DNA of 64,000 nucleotides from Jeotgalibaca caeni (GTDB taxonomy: Bacteria > Bacillota > Bacilli > Lactobacillales > Aerococcaceae): positions 35,080 to 99,079 of the forward strand of contig NZ_JARBEA010000001.1 in NCBI RefSeq assembly GCF_028863945.1, read 5' to 3'. Each line of letters starts with the position of its first letter. The first letter of the stretch is position 1. The notes beneath the pieces are model-generated. The model worked only from the letters and a program-made list of their open reading frames with translations. It had not been told where the DNA came from and made no database searches. Below, piece by piece: positions 16,409 through 23,799 of the stretch. The position numbers and the translations under genes are program-made.

Positions 16409-17581
16409 ATGTATCATTGGTCATCTTTATCGAAACACTATCCCGCCTCCAGTATCCGTAAAATGGCAAAGCTTGCGGGACAATTTGAAGACACAATTAT
16501 GTTAACAATGGGCGAGCCTCATTTTGAAACACCTGATTTAATTAAGTATGCAGGCACCAAAGCCATCGAAGAAAACCGTACGCATTACGGGCCTAACGTG
16601 GGGGAATCCACTTTTCAAGCAGCAGTAGCTGAGAAGTACCAAGCGATGACTGGCTTTCCATTTCATCCTGATGAAGTGATGGCTAGTTTTGGAGCTACAG
16701 AAGGGATCCTGCTGGTTATGATGACCATTCTGGATCAGGGAGATGAAGTCCTCATCGCGAATCCCCACTATCCTAATTACTTAGGCCAAATCATGGCACT
16801 AAAAGCAAACGTTGTAGAGGTTCCTGTATACGAAGAGTATCAATTTAAGATTCAGCCAAAAGATATTGAGGCAGCCATTACCGAACGTACGAAATTGCTC
16901 ATTATTAATTCACCAAACAATCCTCTCGGTTCTATTTTAGAAAAAGAAGAAATGGAAGAAATTGTGGCGTTGGCAGATAAGCATCAAATTACCATTTTGT
17001 CGGATGAAGTGTATGAGAGCATCCTTTATGACGGCAAGAAACATTTCAGTTTATTCCAAATTCCAGGAACGAACGAGCGGCACTTTGTCGTGAATAGTTT
17101 TTCAAAAACTTATGCGATGACAGGTTGGCGCGTGGGATATGTGGTAGGAAACACAGCATCCATTGAGCGGATGGCTGAGTTTAGAGAAGGAATCGGCTTC
17201 TGTGTGCCTCCTTTTATTCAAGATGCAGCGGTCGAAGCGCTACAGTCCGATCAATCCATTGTCCAAGAATACCTTACTGCTTACGACCGTCGCCGGCACA
17301 TTGTGGTCGACCGTTTGAATCAGATTCCAGGGTTTCATTGCCTAAAAACGGAAGGCGCCTTTTATGCTTTCCCTAACATACAAGCGTTTGGCAAAAGCTC
17401 ACAAGACTTTGCGCTCGAATTATTAACAGAAACTCATGTAGCAATGACGCCTGGTTCAGCATTTGGTTCCATGGGTGAAGGGTATCTGCGCATTTCGTTT
17501 GCCCAGTCTGAAGAGGCTCTCTCTGAAGCGATGGACCGGATTGAAGCATACGTTCGCCGCGCTTATCCCGATGTAAAATAA
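16409..17581 (+). CDS. class I/II pyridoxal-phosphate aminotransferase
   Basis: A 390-residue fold I aminotransferase of the aspartate/aromatic (PatA, MalY-like) group acting in the cytosol. The PLP lysine is K233 in NSFSKTYAMTGWRVGY; NSPNNPLG (about residue 168) and SDEVYE (about 199) contact the cofactor, and the C-terminal arginine motif GYLRISF binds the substrate carboxylate. AAGGAG lies 9 bases before the ATG. It stands alone between divergent exporter genes and a repeat region. The amino donor cannot be told from sequence. Confidence 0.82.
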   Translation: MYHWSSLSKHYPASSIRKMAKLAGQFEDTIMLTMGEPHFETPDLIKYAGTKAIEENRTHYGPNVGESTFQAAVAEKYQAMTGFPFHPDEVMASFGATEGILLVMMTILDQGDEVLIANPHYPNYLGQIMALKANVVEVPVYEEYQFKIQPKDIEAAITERTKLLIINSPNNPLGSILEKEEMEEIVALADKHQITILSDEVYESILYDGKKHFSLFQIPGTNERHFVVNSFSKTYAMTGWRVGYVVGNTASIERMAEFREGIGFCVPPFIQDAAVEALQSDQSIVQEYLTAYDRRRHIVVDRLNQIPGFHCLKTEGAFYAFPNIQAFGKSSQDFALELLTETHVAMTPGSAFGSMGEGYLRISFAQSEEALSEAMDRIEAYVRRAYPDVK

Positions 17582-17588
17582 AAAGAGA

Positions 17589-17765
17589 GTGCTGCAAAAG
17601 GCGTTAAGCACCGAATCACTGGATCGATAAGCGCAGGATGGTCATAGACCATCTGAGCATGATTTCGGGAGCACTGTGGGCTGACGCCCAAGTGTATCAT
17701 GCTTGTAAGCTGCTAAAGCAGCAACAATCATGACAAAGTGACGTCGGAGCTTCCTTTTGGAGCAC
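17589..17765. repeat. 177-bp element with 13-bp terminal inverted repeats
   Basis: The ends GTGCTGCAAAAGG (17589-17601) and CCTTTTGGAGCAC (17753-17765) are inverted repeats with one mismatch. Inside are a closing stem GGCGT..AGC with GCTGACGCC (17600-17694 region), a perfect hairpin GATGGTC-ata-GACCATC and a small stem AGCTGC..GCAGC. No reading frame of note. It looks like a miniature, structured intergenic element. It begins a few bases after the aminotransferase stop and ends just before the first 51-bp hairpin array. Confidence 0.55.
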
Positions 17766-17797
17766 ATTTACGGGGCAGACATTCGTATACATGAATG

Positions 17798-17941
17798 TGG
17801 GTAGTTCAATGGAAAGAAATTCCTGAGCTACCCATTTTTGTACGAAAATGGGTAGTTTAGCGAAAAATATTTCCTGAGCTACCCACTTCTGCGTGAAAAT
17901 GGGTAGTTCAGCGGAAATTTATTCCTGAGCTACCCATTTTT
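17798..17941. repeat. 51-bp hairpin array A (three units)
   Basis: Three hairpins of 35 bases start at 17799, 17850 and 17901, exactly 51 bases apart. Each has arms GGGTAG and CTACCC with an inner region ending ATTCCTGAG or TTTCCTGAG. Linkers of 16 bases contain ACGAAAAT or GTGAAAAT. It lies between convergent genes and may also end transcription of the aminotransferase or deoxynucleoside kinase gene. Confidence 0.85.
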
Positions 17942-17948
17942 CGTATTT

Positions 17949-18602
17949 TTAGCAGGGTACCACTTCTCTAATTTCTGCTAATTTTTCTTCAATAATAGCC
18001 ATTACGCGATTTTGATCTTCTAGACTGTGTTTAATGTCGAATTCATCAATGGAAAGAGATATTTTTGGTGACGCGTCATAGGCATCGTACCAACCTTGAT
18101 ACTTTTCCCAGAGTAATTTGAAGTATTGGTAGCGTTCGTCGCCCACTTCTACTTGTTCGAATTCACGTCCGCGTTGTTGAATTCTTTCCAAAATAGTTTC
18201 AAAGGATCCGTGCAGATAAATCAACAAGTCTGGCCCTTTTTTAGGCATTCCCTCTAACTCTTCCATCATGTTTGCGAGCAAATCTTCATAAATATCCATA
18301 TCGATCGCGGAAATATTTCCTTGTAAATGATTGATCCGAGTAAATAGAGCATCTTCATAGATTGAGCGATCCAACACATTGTTGTCATGAACCAAGGCAT
18401 CTTTGATGCTGCGAAAACGCGAATTCAGAAAATAAATTTGTAAACTAAACGCCCACTTTTTTGGCTCCTCATAAAATTTATCTAATACTGGATTATAGTC
18501 CACGCTCTCGTAAAACGCCTGGGTCCCCATTCTCTCTGCTATTAAACTCGTATAGCTGGTTTTCCCAGCGCCAATCATGCCCGCTAAGACAATCACACTC
18601 AT
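17949..18602 (-). CDS. deoxynucleoside kinase (deoxyguanosine/deoxyadenosine kinase family)
   Basis: Phosphorylates a deoxynucleoside for the salvage of DNA precursors. The 217-residue P-loop protein has GMIGAGKTS (residues 8-16), the substrate acid in YESVDYNPVL, the DRS motif in VLDRSIYED and the lid arginines in RIQQRGREFE. Two ATGs stand in tandem; I take the second (18602) for the better distance to AAGG. It is single, with the hairpin array directly behind it. Which deoxynucleoside is used is not decided by these motifs. Confidence 0.82.
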   Translation of the reverse strand: MSVIVLAGMIGAGKTSYTSLIAERMGTQAFYESVDYNPVLDKFYEEPKKWAFSLQIYFLNSRFRSIKDALVHDNNVLDRSIYEDALFTRINHLQGNISAIDMDIYEDLLANMMEELEGMPKKGPDLLIYLHGSFETILERIQQRGREFEQVEVGDERYQYFKLLWEKYQGWYDAYDASPKISLSIDEFDIKHSLEDQNRVMAIIEEKLAEIREVVPC

Positions 18603-18711
18603 CATATCCCTTCTTTTCTCGTCTCCATTTTTAAAACAATAGTTTGATTATCCCTTAAATAAAAAGAAAACACAACATGTAGTAGGCACATAAAAAAAAC
18701 AGATGGAAAAG

Positions 18712-19257
18712 TTACCTTTTCTCATCCGCTTTCCTTTTTTGTAGTTTTTGACTGAACCGAAGTGCATACTGGCTAAAGGTGATAATAGCAAGTGTTGTGA
18801 CAATGATTTGCAAAATGTTTATGCCAGGAACTTCGAATACTGCCAAAATAATGGTCAGAAAAACCAAAACCGTTGTAGCTTTTCCAAAAACATTTGCTGC
18901 AATAATAATTCTTGGTTTCATGGAAACCATAACTGCTCCCAATGCAATCTGCGAAAATTCCTTTACCAAGATAATCCAGAAAAACCAATTCTCTAAATAA
19001 TCGGCATCGGACAATGTATAAAGTACAGAAATTTGCATTAACTTATCTGCAAACGGGTCGGCTACCGTACCAAACTTCGAAACGACTTCATACTTTCTTG
19101 CCAAATAACCATCCAGCACATCTGTAATACTCGCCGCTATGAATACCAAAAGTGCTTGAAACGTAGCATTTTCGCTGCCCGAATAAAACACAATAAAATA
19201 AAAAGGAATTAATAATAACCGTAAAATCGTTAAAAGATTAGGTAGCTGTTTCTTCAT
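18712..19257 (-). CDS. pgsA: phosphatidylglycerophosphate synthase
   Basis: Makes phosphatidylglycerol phosphate from CDP-diacylglycerol and glycerol 3-phosphate in the membrane. The 181-residue protein has several transmembrane helices and the complete CDP-alcohol phosphotransferase motif, D-G-x2-A-R-x8-G-x3-D-x3-D, in the region DVLDGYLARK to ADPFADK (about residues 47-69). The start is ATG 19257 with AGAGG 10 bases upstream; a GTG 9 bases further up is possible. Paralogues with the same motif exist, such as cardiolipin-type synthases, but the length and N-terminus (MKKQLPNLLTILRL) fit PgsA. Confidence 0.82.
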   Translation of the reverse strand: MKKQLPNLLTILRLLLIPFYFIVFYSGSENATFQALLVFIAASITDVLDGYLARKYEVVSKFGTVADPFADKLMQISVLYTLSDADYLENWFFWIILVKEFSQIALGAVMVSMKPRIIIAANVFGKATTVLVFLTIILAVFEVPGINILQIIVTTLAIITFSQYALRFSQKLQKRKADEKR

Positions 19258-19335
19258 GCTACGCACATCCTCTCCTTCAATTCATCTGCTACTCTCATTC
19301 TATCATGGATCAGAAAAATCCAAATAAATTTTTCC

Positions 19336-19845
19336 TTAAAAAAGAAAATAAAAGAGTGCAGCGATTCCGAAATCCATAAATCCGCTCAAAATAAGTAAAA
19401 ATGGCATGAGGGAGCCGGCATAGCGCTCCACATAGTTTTCGGTCGGATCATTCGGATTATAGTAAACCTTCATTTCAGTTCCACGAGGAAAAACGTTCTC
19501 CAGTGGATTACCAGAAACCATGCTGTTCCGTTTAATGCGTATTGTGGTGGAGAGTGGATCTCCTTCTATCATCGCTTCCCCTTGAGCAGGAGTCGATTTC
19601 ACCACTTGGTTTCGATAATGGAGGCGCGTTTGATATTCTTTGTTGCGCACCTTAAAAGCAACACGAGGGAAAAAGACACCATTCCCTCTTGCGTCATAAC
19701 CAAACACCTCGCCAGTCGTACGACTTGTGCAGCGTTCGGCTTTCCTTTTTCCACGGGCGTTTAAGACAAATCCCGCTATGATAAAGAGCACACCCACGAT
19801 AACAAGGATCAAGGCAACGAGATCCATAACTTCTGAATCGGACAA
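19336..19845 (-). CDS. DUF3592-type membrane protein
   Basis: A 169-residue protein with one N-terminal membrane helix (about residues 8-28), a central beta-rich soluble domain containing FPRVAFKVRNKEYQT, then the GTEMKVYYNPNDPTENYVE signature of DUF3592 (about 122-140), and a C-terminal membrane helix. Function is unknown in the family. The start is uncertain: TTG 19845 has only a weak AAGAAG site and ATG 19827 has none. It lies 25 bases after a second hypothetical gene and the two may be co-transcribed. Confidence 0.6.
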   Translation of the reverse strand: MSDSEVMDLVALILVIVGVLFIIAGFVLNARGKRKAERCTSRTTGEVFGYDARGNGVFFPRVAFKVRNKEYQTRLHYRNQVVKSTPAQGEAMIEGDPLSTTIRIKRNSMVSGNPLENVFPRGTEMKVYYNPNDPTENYVERYAGSLMPFLLILSGFMDFGIAALFYFLF

Positions 19846-19870
19846 ACAATCAACTTCTTTCTAATCAAAA

Positions 19871-20332
19871 TTATTGGACAGATTGAAACTCGATATCTTT
19901 AATGTAGAGTTGCAACGTCTGTAAATGGAAGGTTTGATCTTGATAGAGTCCCTTTACCGGTGCATCAATGAAGAACATCATTGCAGTCTGGGGAGCAACT
20001 CTTCCCATAAACTCTTCTGTGAAAGATAACTTGGAAGCAGCTACTTGTGCCTCTTTCACGGGAAGTTTCAGCAATAAGGAGCCGGACACTCCATGAATCG
20101 TTTGGTCTGTATCGTTTACCAATACGTATAAAATGCGAGCACGCTTATCCACATTGGTATATTGTGCTTGGAATGGAACGAAAACCGCACGTCCCTCCCA
20201 AGCGCCTTCCTTTTGGTGGTCCAAAAATTGTTGGACAATTTGATGTACCTTCTCTAACTGACTGCCCGTATGTTTCGTGTCTTCGATTCGTTGTTTCTGT
20301 AATGCTGTTAGTTCTACACGAATATGAGTCAT
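19871..20332 (-). CDS. hypothetical protein, beta-rich
   Basis: A 153-residue soluble protein without signal peptide. The first 40 residues look helical and charged; the rest alternates beta-strand-like segments (AVFVPFQAQYTNVDKRARI, YVLVNDTDQTI) that remind me of the SLAP domain of Bacillus/Listeria surface-associated proteins, but the match is not secure. AGGAGG lies just before ATG 20332. It is upstream of the DUF3592 gene on the same strand. Confidence 0.5.
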   Translation of the reverse strand: MTHIRVELTALQKQRIEDTKHTGSQLEKVHQIVQQFLDHQKEGAWEGRAVFVPFQAQYTNVDKRARILYVLVNDTDQTIHGVSGSLLLKLPVKEAQVAASKLSFTEEFMGRVAPQTAMMFFIDAPVKGLYQDQTFHLQTLQLYIKDIEFQSVQ

Positions 20333-20613
20333 GAGTACCTCCTTTAGTTCATTACATTATTAATAATAATCATATCATTTGGATGCTCATAGCGAGTGTA
20401 TAGACACAGTAGCAAATATGTCTCCTTTCTTACAAATAATAACTATACAGTAAAAATAAGAAAAGGACATATAGAAAAAGATTGAAGTTCAACTATGACA
20501 TATTTTTTCAGAGAACCACTGATATTTCTTGTATCTCTATAGAAAATTTTTAATAAAAGTAACTAACTTCCTTATAGGAAAATTAGAGAAATCTTTTCGA
20601 TGTATTCACCAGT

Positions 20614-20639
20614 TATGATACACTTATTACAGTAAGTGT
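20614..20639 (+). promoter_or_regulatory. -10 element and palindromic operator before the natAB-type operon
   Basis: TATGAT (20614-20619) is a plausible -10; its -35 is poor. Directly after it ACACTTA (20620-20626) and TAAGTGT (20633-20639) form a perfect 7-base inverted repeat with a 6-base gap at the expected start of transcription. It looks like a repressor site. The rest of 20333-20613 is AT-rich and I see no gene in it. Confidence 0.45.
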
Positions 20640-20660
20640 TGATTGCAAGGAGGAGAAAAG

Positions 20661-21560
20661 ATGTTAGAAGTGATTGATTTACACAAGTCCTTTGGTTCGC
20701 TGCAAGCTGTCGAGGGTGTATCCTTTACTATACAAGACGGCGAAATCATGGGGATGATTGGGCAAAACGGGGCAGGAAAAACAACTACCTTCCGTTTGAT
20801 TCTTGATTTTTTAACTGCTGATCAAGGACAAGTTTTGTGGGATGGAAAACCGTTAACGAAGGACGAATATGATATTATTGGCTATTTACCAGAAGAAAGA
20901 GGGCTCTATCCGAAGGTTTCAATCGAAGAGCAACTTATTTATTTCGCTCAGCTAAGAGGAAAATCAAAAAAAGAAGTAAAGCCGAAAATCGATTATTGGA
21001 TGGAAAAGTTCCAAGTAAAAGGAAAAAAGACTGACAAAGTAAAAACGCTCTCCAAAGGAAATCAGCAAAAGGTGCAGCTCATTGCGACCCTTTTACACGA
21101 ACCAAAACTAGTTATCTTAGATGAACCATTCAGTGGGCTCGATCCTGTAAACGCAAGCCTATTAGAAGCCGGTATCAAGGAGTTACGAACGCAAGGTTCT
21201 TGCGTAATCTTTTCCAGCCACAACATGAATAACGTAGAAGAAATCTGCGACCACTTATTGATGTTGCGCAACGGAGAAATGGTTTTATCAGGAACAGTAA
21301 AAGAAGTCCGGGAACAATTCGGTCGAACCAAGCTCTTCTTGGAGACTGATTGGTCAAACGAACAATTGGCTGCCTTACCTGGTGTCAAAACGATTACCGA
21401 GAACTCAGATGGATTCAAGGTTCTTGACCTTTCGGACCCCTCTCATGGTAAGGAAATTTTTGCTGCGGTGACGCAAGGCGGGTACATTGCAACCTTCAGC
21501 CAACAACCTCCTTCTCTTGATGAAATCTTCCGTTTGAAAGCTGGTGAAAAGAATGAATAA
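20661..21560 (+). CDS. ABC exporter ATP-binding protein (NatA/YhaQ type)
   Basis: A 299-residue ATPase with Walker A GQNGAGKTTT (about residues 34-43), signature LSKGNQQKVQ, Walker B LVILDEPFSGLD and a C-terminal extension of about 90 residues as in sodium- or peptide-exporting NatA/YhaQ proteins. ATG 20661 follows AAGGAGGAG; the in-frame TTG at 20643 lies upstream of this site and is rejected. The gene overlaps the permease gene by 8 bases. Confidence 0.82.
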   Translation: MLEVIDLHKSFGSLQAVEGVSFTIQDGEIMGMIGQNGAGKTTTFRLILDFLTADQGQVLWDGKPLTKDEYDIIGYLPEERGLYPKVSIEEQLIYFAQLRGKSKKEVKPKIDYWMEKFQVKGKKTDKVKTLSKGNQQKVQLIATLLHEPKLVILDEPFSGLDPVNASLLEAGIKELRTQGSCVIFSSHNMNNVEEICDHLLMLRNGEMVLSGTVKEVREQFGRTKLFLETDWSNEQLAALPGVKTITENSDGFKVLDLSDPSHGKEIFAAVTQGGYIATFSQQPPSLDEIFRLKAGEKNE

Positions 21561-22815
21561 ATTTTGGGTAATTGTTGGACAAGTTTATAAGAAAAACGTA
21601 AAGTCAGTCGGTTTCATTACCATGATGTTGAGCCCGCTGATCTTGATTGGGATTGTAGCGGCGATTATCTTTTTCATTGATAATATGGAACAAGAGATTC
21701 CACAAATTGCCGTTCTTTCTGAATCATCTGAGGTAGTCGAATTGTTACAGGCAGAAAATGAATATTACAACGTTGACTCTACAATTGAGACGCAAGAAGC
21801 AGCCGAGTCCGCAATGGAAGCTGGCGGCTTAGATGGCTATTTAACTGTTGCGAATCAAAATGGTGCACTAACTGCTTCCTATGTTTCCCTTCCAGATAGC
21901 GAGACCTTGGACATGGCTTACTTGACCAATCAGTTATCAGGGCTGCAGCTGAACCTACAGTCAAGTGAACTTGGTCTCTCTCCTGAAACAGCGCAGACCC
22001 TATTAACTCCTCCCGTCATCGAAACACGTACGGTTTCGATTGACGAAGGGGAAGTTGTAGAAGGCGATAGTGCTGATCAAGGTTTGAAACTTGCCGCTGC
22101 ATATGCGATTTGTATTGCGATTTTCATGTTCATCATGACCTATTCTAGTATTATCGCTGAAGAAATTGCTTCTGAAAAAGGCACACGCATTATGGAAGTG
22201 GTTCTTTCCAGTGTGTCAGCCACTACTCATTTCTTCGGTAAACTAGTCGCTATTTTCTTCATCTGTTTAACTCAAATTGGTTTCTACGCGGTTATCATTG
22301 CGATTGCCCTTCAGTTGGATTTCGTTCAAAACTTACTTCCTGAAGGTCTCGACCTTGTTGCGACTTTGCGCGGAATTGTTGGCTCTTCCTTGTACTACTT
22401 TATTATGGGGATCTTCCTATATGCCGTAGTCGCCGCATTCCTAGGTTCATTGGTAACGAAGAGTGAGGATGTATCGAAGGCAGTTTCGCCCATTGTCTTT
22501 ATTGCTTTGATGGGCTTTTACGGTGGAATGTTTGCATTAGCTTCGACTACGCATCCGATTATTAAAATCGGATCTCATGTGCCATTCTTTACGCCATTTA
22601 TCATGCCGTTCCGTATTGCTGCAGAAACTGCGAGCACCACAGAAATTGGAATCTCAATGGTTGTCATGCTTGCCTTTACTGTACTGATCACGCTCCTTTC
22701 GTTGATGTTGTATCGTTCAAACGTCTTAATCTATTCCGACGCAACAATGGGCAAAATGATTCGTACTTCTTGGCGGAATGTAAGAAACGAACGCCGCGCA
22801 AGCCAAAATAACTAA
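21553..22815 (+). CDS. ABC exporter permease (NatB/YhaP type)
   Basis: A 420-residue membrane protein: one N-terminal helix (about residues 20-42), a large extracellular loop of about 130 residues, then five or six helices from about residue 180, with the ABC2 permease signature around EEIASEKGTRIMEVVLSS. This is the YhaP/NatB layout, proposed to export sodium ions or small toxic molecules. The start is ATG 21553 inside the end of the ATPase gene; a GTG three codons upstream is possible. A strong terminator follows. Confidence 0.82.
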   Translation: MNKFWVIVGQVYKKNVKSVGFITMMLSPLILIGIVAAIIFFIDNMEQEIPQIAVLSESSEVVELLQAENEYYNVDSTIETQEAAESAMEAGGLDGYLTVANQNGALTASYVSLPDSETLDMAYLTNQLSGLQLNLQSSELGLSPETAQTLLTPPVIETRTVSIDEGEVVEGDSADQGLKLAAAYAICIAIFMFIMTYSSIIAEEIASEKGTRIMEVVLSSVSATTHFFGKLVAIFFICLTQIGFYAVIIAIALQLDFVQNLLPEGLDLVATLRGIVGSSLYYFIMGIFLYAVVAAFLGSLVTKSEDVSKAVSPIVFIALMGFYGGMFALASTTHPIIKIGSHVPFFTPFIMPFRIAAETASTTEIGISMVVMLAFTVLITLLSLMLYRSNVLIYSDATMGKMIRTSWRNVRNERRASQNN

Positions 22816-22822
22816 ACATATT

Positions 22823-22857
22823 AAAAAGGAGCTGGAAAATTCCCAGCTCCTTTTTTT
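22823..22857 (+). terminator. terminator of the natAB-type operon
   Basis: AAGGAGCTGG and CCAGCTCCTT form a 10-base stem around an 8-base loop, followed by T7. Confidence 0.9.
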
Positions 22858-22872
22858 AATTTTCCTGATAAT

Positions 22873-22961
22873 TCTGAAGATGAAGATAGAAACAACCCTG
22901 GTCTTCAGAGTTTGAACGAAAAGTCTGAAGACCAGCAAACAACTGACTTCTCATCTTCAGA
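22873..22961. repeat. 51-bp hairpin array C (two units)
   Basis: Two units start at 22873 and 22924, 51 bases apart. Each begins TCTGAAGA and ends TCTTCAGA after 37-38 bases. The inner arms can also pair across units (CTGGTCTTCAGA with TCTGAAGACCAG, a perfect 12-base stem). The linker holds AACGAAAAG. It lies between the convergent natB-type and yidD genes. Confidence 0.8.
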
Positions 22962-22987
22962 GTTCGCGTAAAAAGAACGCATGGGAG

Positions 22988-23302
22988 CTAATTCTGATTG
23001 TTCTCTAAGTCATTTTGAACTCGTTTTTCTAATGCTTCACGCATCGCATGCAGCTGCTCGTCGGCATCTTGATTGCGACGCAGGGTAAAATGTTTGGGTA
23101 CAGGGTCATAACCACCTTGAATGAACGGTTGGCAACGCAATATGCGGGCAGTTCCCATGATGGATCCTTTTACGGCACCGTGCTTTTCTAGCGCTTCGAC
23201 CATATAATGGGAACACGTTGGGTAATAGCGACAACTTGGCGGAAATAAAGGGGAAATATGTCGTTGATAACCTTTTACCCCTTTGATTAATACTTTTTTC
23301 AT
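22988..23302 (-). CDS. yidD: membrane protein insertion efficiency factor YidD
   Basis: A 104-residue protein of the YidD family, which helps YidC/Sec insert proteins into the inner membrane. It has the amphipathic N-terminus [19 protein letters not shown] and the family cysteine/tyrosine motif [16 protein letters not shown] (residues 23-38), then the RCQPF and GGYDPVP motifs. The C-terminus is extended by about 25 acidic and polar residues compared with the shortest members. It stands alone. Confidence 0.9.
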   Translation of the reverse strand: MKKVLIKGVKGYQRHISPLFPPSCRYYPTCSHYMVEALEKHGAVKGSIMGTARILRCQPFIQGGYDPVPKHFTLRRNQDADEQLHAMREALEKRVQNDLENNQN

Positions 23303-23374
23303 CTGCGTCTTCCTTTCTGCCCTCCTATTATACGACGAGCATGGGGATAAGAAAACCTTTTGAACCTGATTAGA

Positions 23375-23404
23375 TTGAATCCAATGTGTTCTTCATGCTA
23401 AAAT
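23375..23404 (+). promoter_or_regulatory. promoter of the putative antitoxin RNA
   Basis: TTGAAT (23375-23380) and TAAAAT (23399-23404), spacing 18, pointing toward the toxin gene on the opposite strand. Confidence 0.5.
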
Positions 23405-23410
23405 AAGCAA

Positions 23411-23527
23411 AAGAGGATATGCCCAACATATCCCCTTCTGTACAGAACCGTTCTAAGGCGGTGACTGGCAGTTTACTGACCGCTTAGTCTACATTCCAGT
23501 GGCACTAAGCGGTCATTTTTTATTTTT
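23411..23527 (+). ncRNA. putative antisense RNA antitoxin
   Basis: The predicted RNA of about 115 bases starts after the plus-strand promoter, has a 5' hairpin (GGATATG-cccaa-CATATCC) and ends at a perfect 12-base terminator stem (TGACCGCTTAGT / ACTAAGCGGTCA, 23477-23515) followed by TTTTTTATTTTTT. It is complementary to the 3' untranslated end and last codons of the holin-like toxin transcript, the arrangement of RatA/TxpA-like type I systems. Boundaries are inferred from promoter and terminator only. Confidence 0.55.
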
Positions 23528-23596
23528 TCCATCACGAATGACGAGAACTAGTGAAGCGAAGGTAATCATTAAGGTTAAGGCTTCAAAGACAGACAT
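23513..23596 (-). CDS. holin-like type I toxin (27 residues)
   Basis: A short reading frame, MSVFEALTLMITFASLVLVI followed by RDGKNKK, with a single membrane helix and a basic tail. This is the hallmark of the putative holin-like toxin (Hol_Tox, TxpA/BsrG-like) family, which damages the membrane when made in excess. A purine-rich site (AAAGAGG) precedes the ATG. The mRNA 5' region contains GGCGGTGACTG (plus-strand complement 23657-23667), which can pair perfectly over 11 bases with the 3' end of the same transcript (complement of 23457-23467); such 5'-3' pairing keeps type I toxin mRNAs silent. Confidence 0.75.
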   Translation of the reverse strand: MSVFEALTLMITFASLVLVIRDGKNKK

Positions 23597-23750
23597 CGTT
23601 TCCTCTTTCCAGTAGCCAGACTCGTAACATCTGCACCACTCCCTCCCCGGTACTCAGTCACCGCCCATTCTTTTCTGTATTTTTATTTTAACACACATTT
23701 GATATTTTTCACTAAAAACAAGAACGTATGTTCTAAAAAATAAAAATGAA

Positions 23751-23784
23751 GAACCGCCTTCTCTTCAAAAAAGGAAGGCGGTTC
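23751..23784. terminator. terminator after the Na/Pi symporter gene
   Basis: GAACCGCCTTC and GAAGGCGGTTC form an 11-base stem around a 12-base loop. On the minus strand it is followed by TTCATTTTTATTTTTT. Confidence 0.75.
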
Positions 23785-23799
23785 ACTTTTATTCTACAA

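Noticed and set aside
17600..17694. riboswitch or tRNA-like structure inside the 177-bp element
   Set aside because: Several stems are possible, but no known riboswitch core or tRNA motif is seen and no gene follows in a suitable orientation.
17798..17941. CRISPR array
   Set aside because: Repeats are palindromic hairpins with near-constant 16-base linkers, only three units, no cas genes and no diverse spacers.
18748..19000. several short frames antisense to pgsA
   Set aside because: Shadows of the membrane-protein codon pattern; no start signals.
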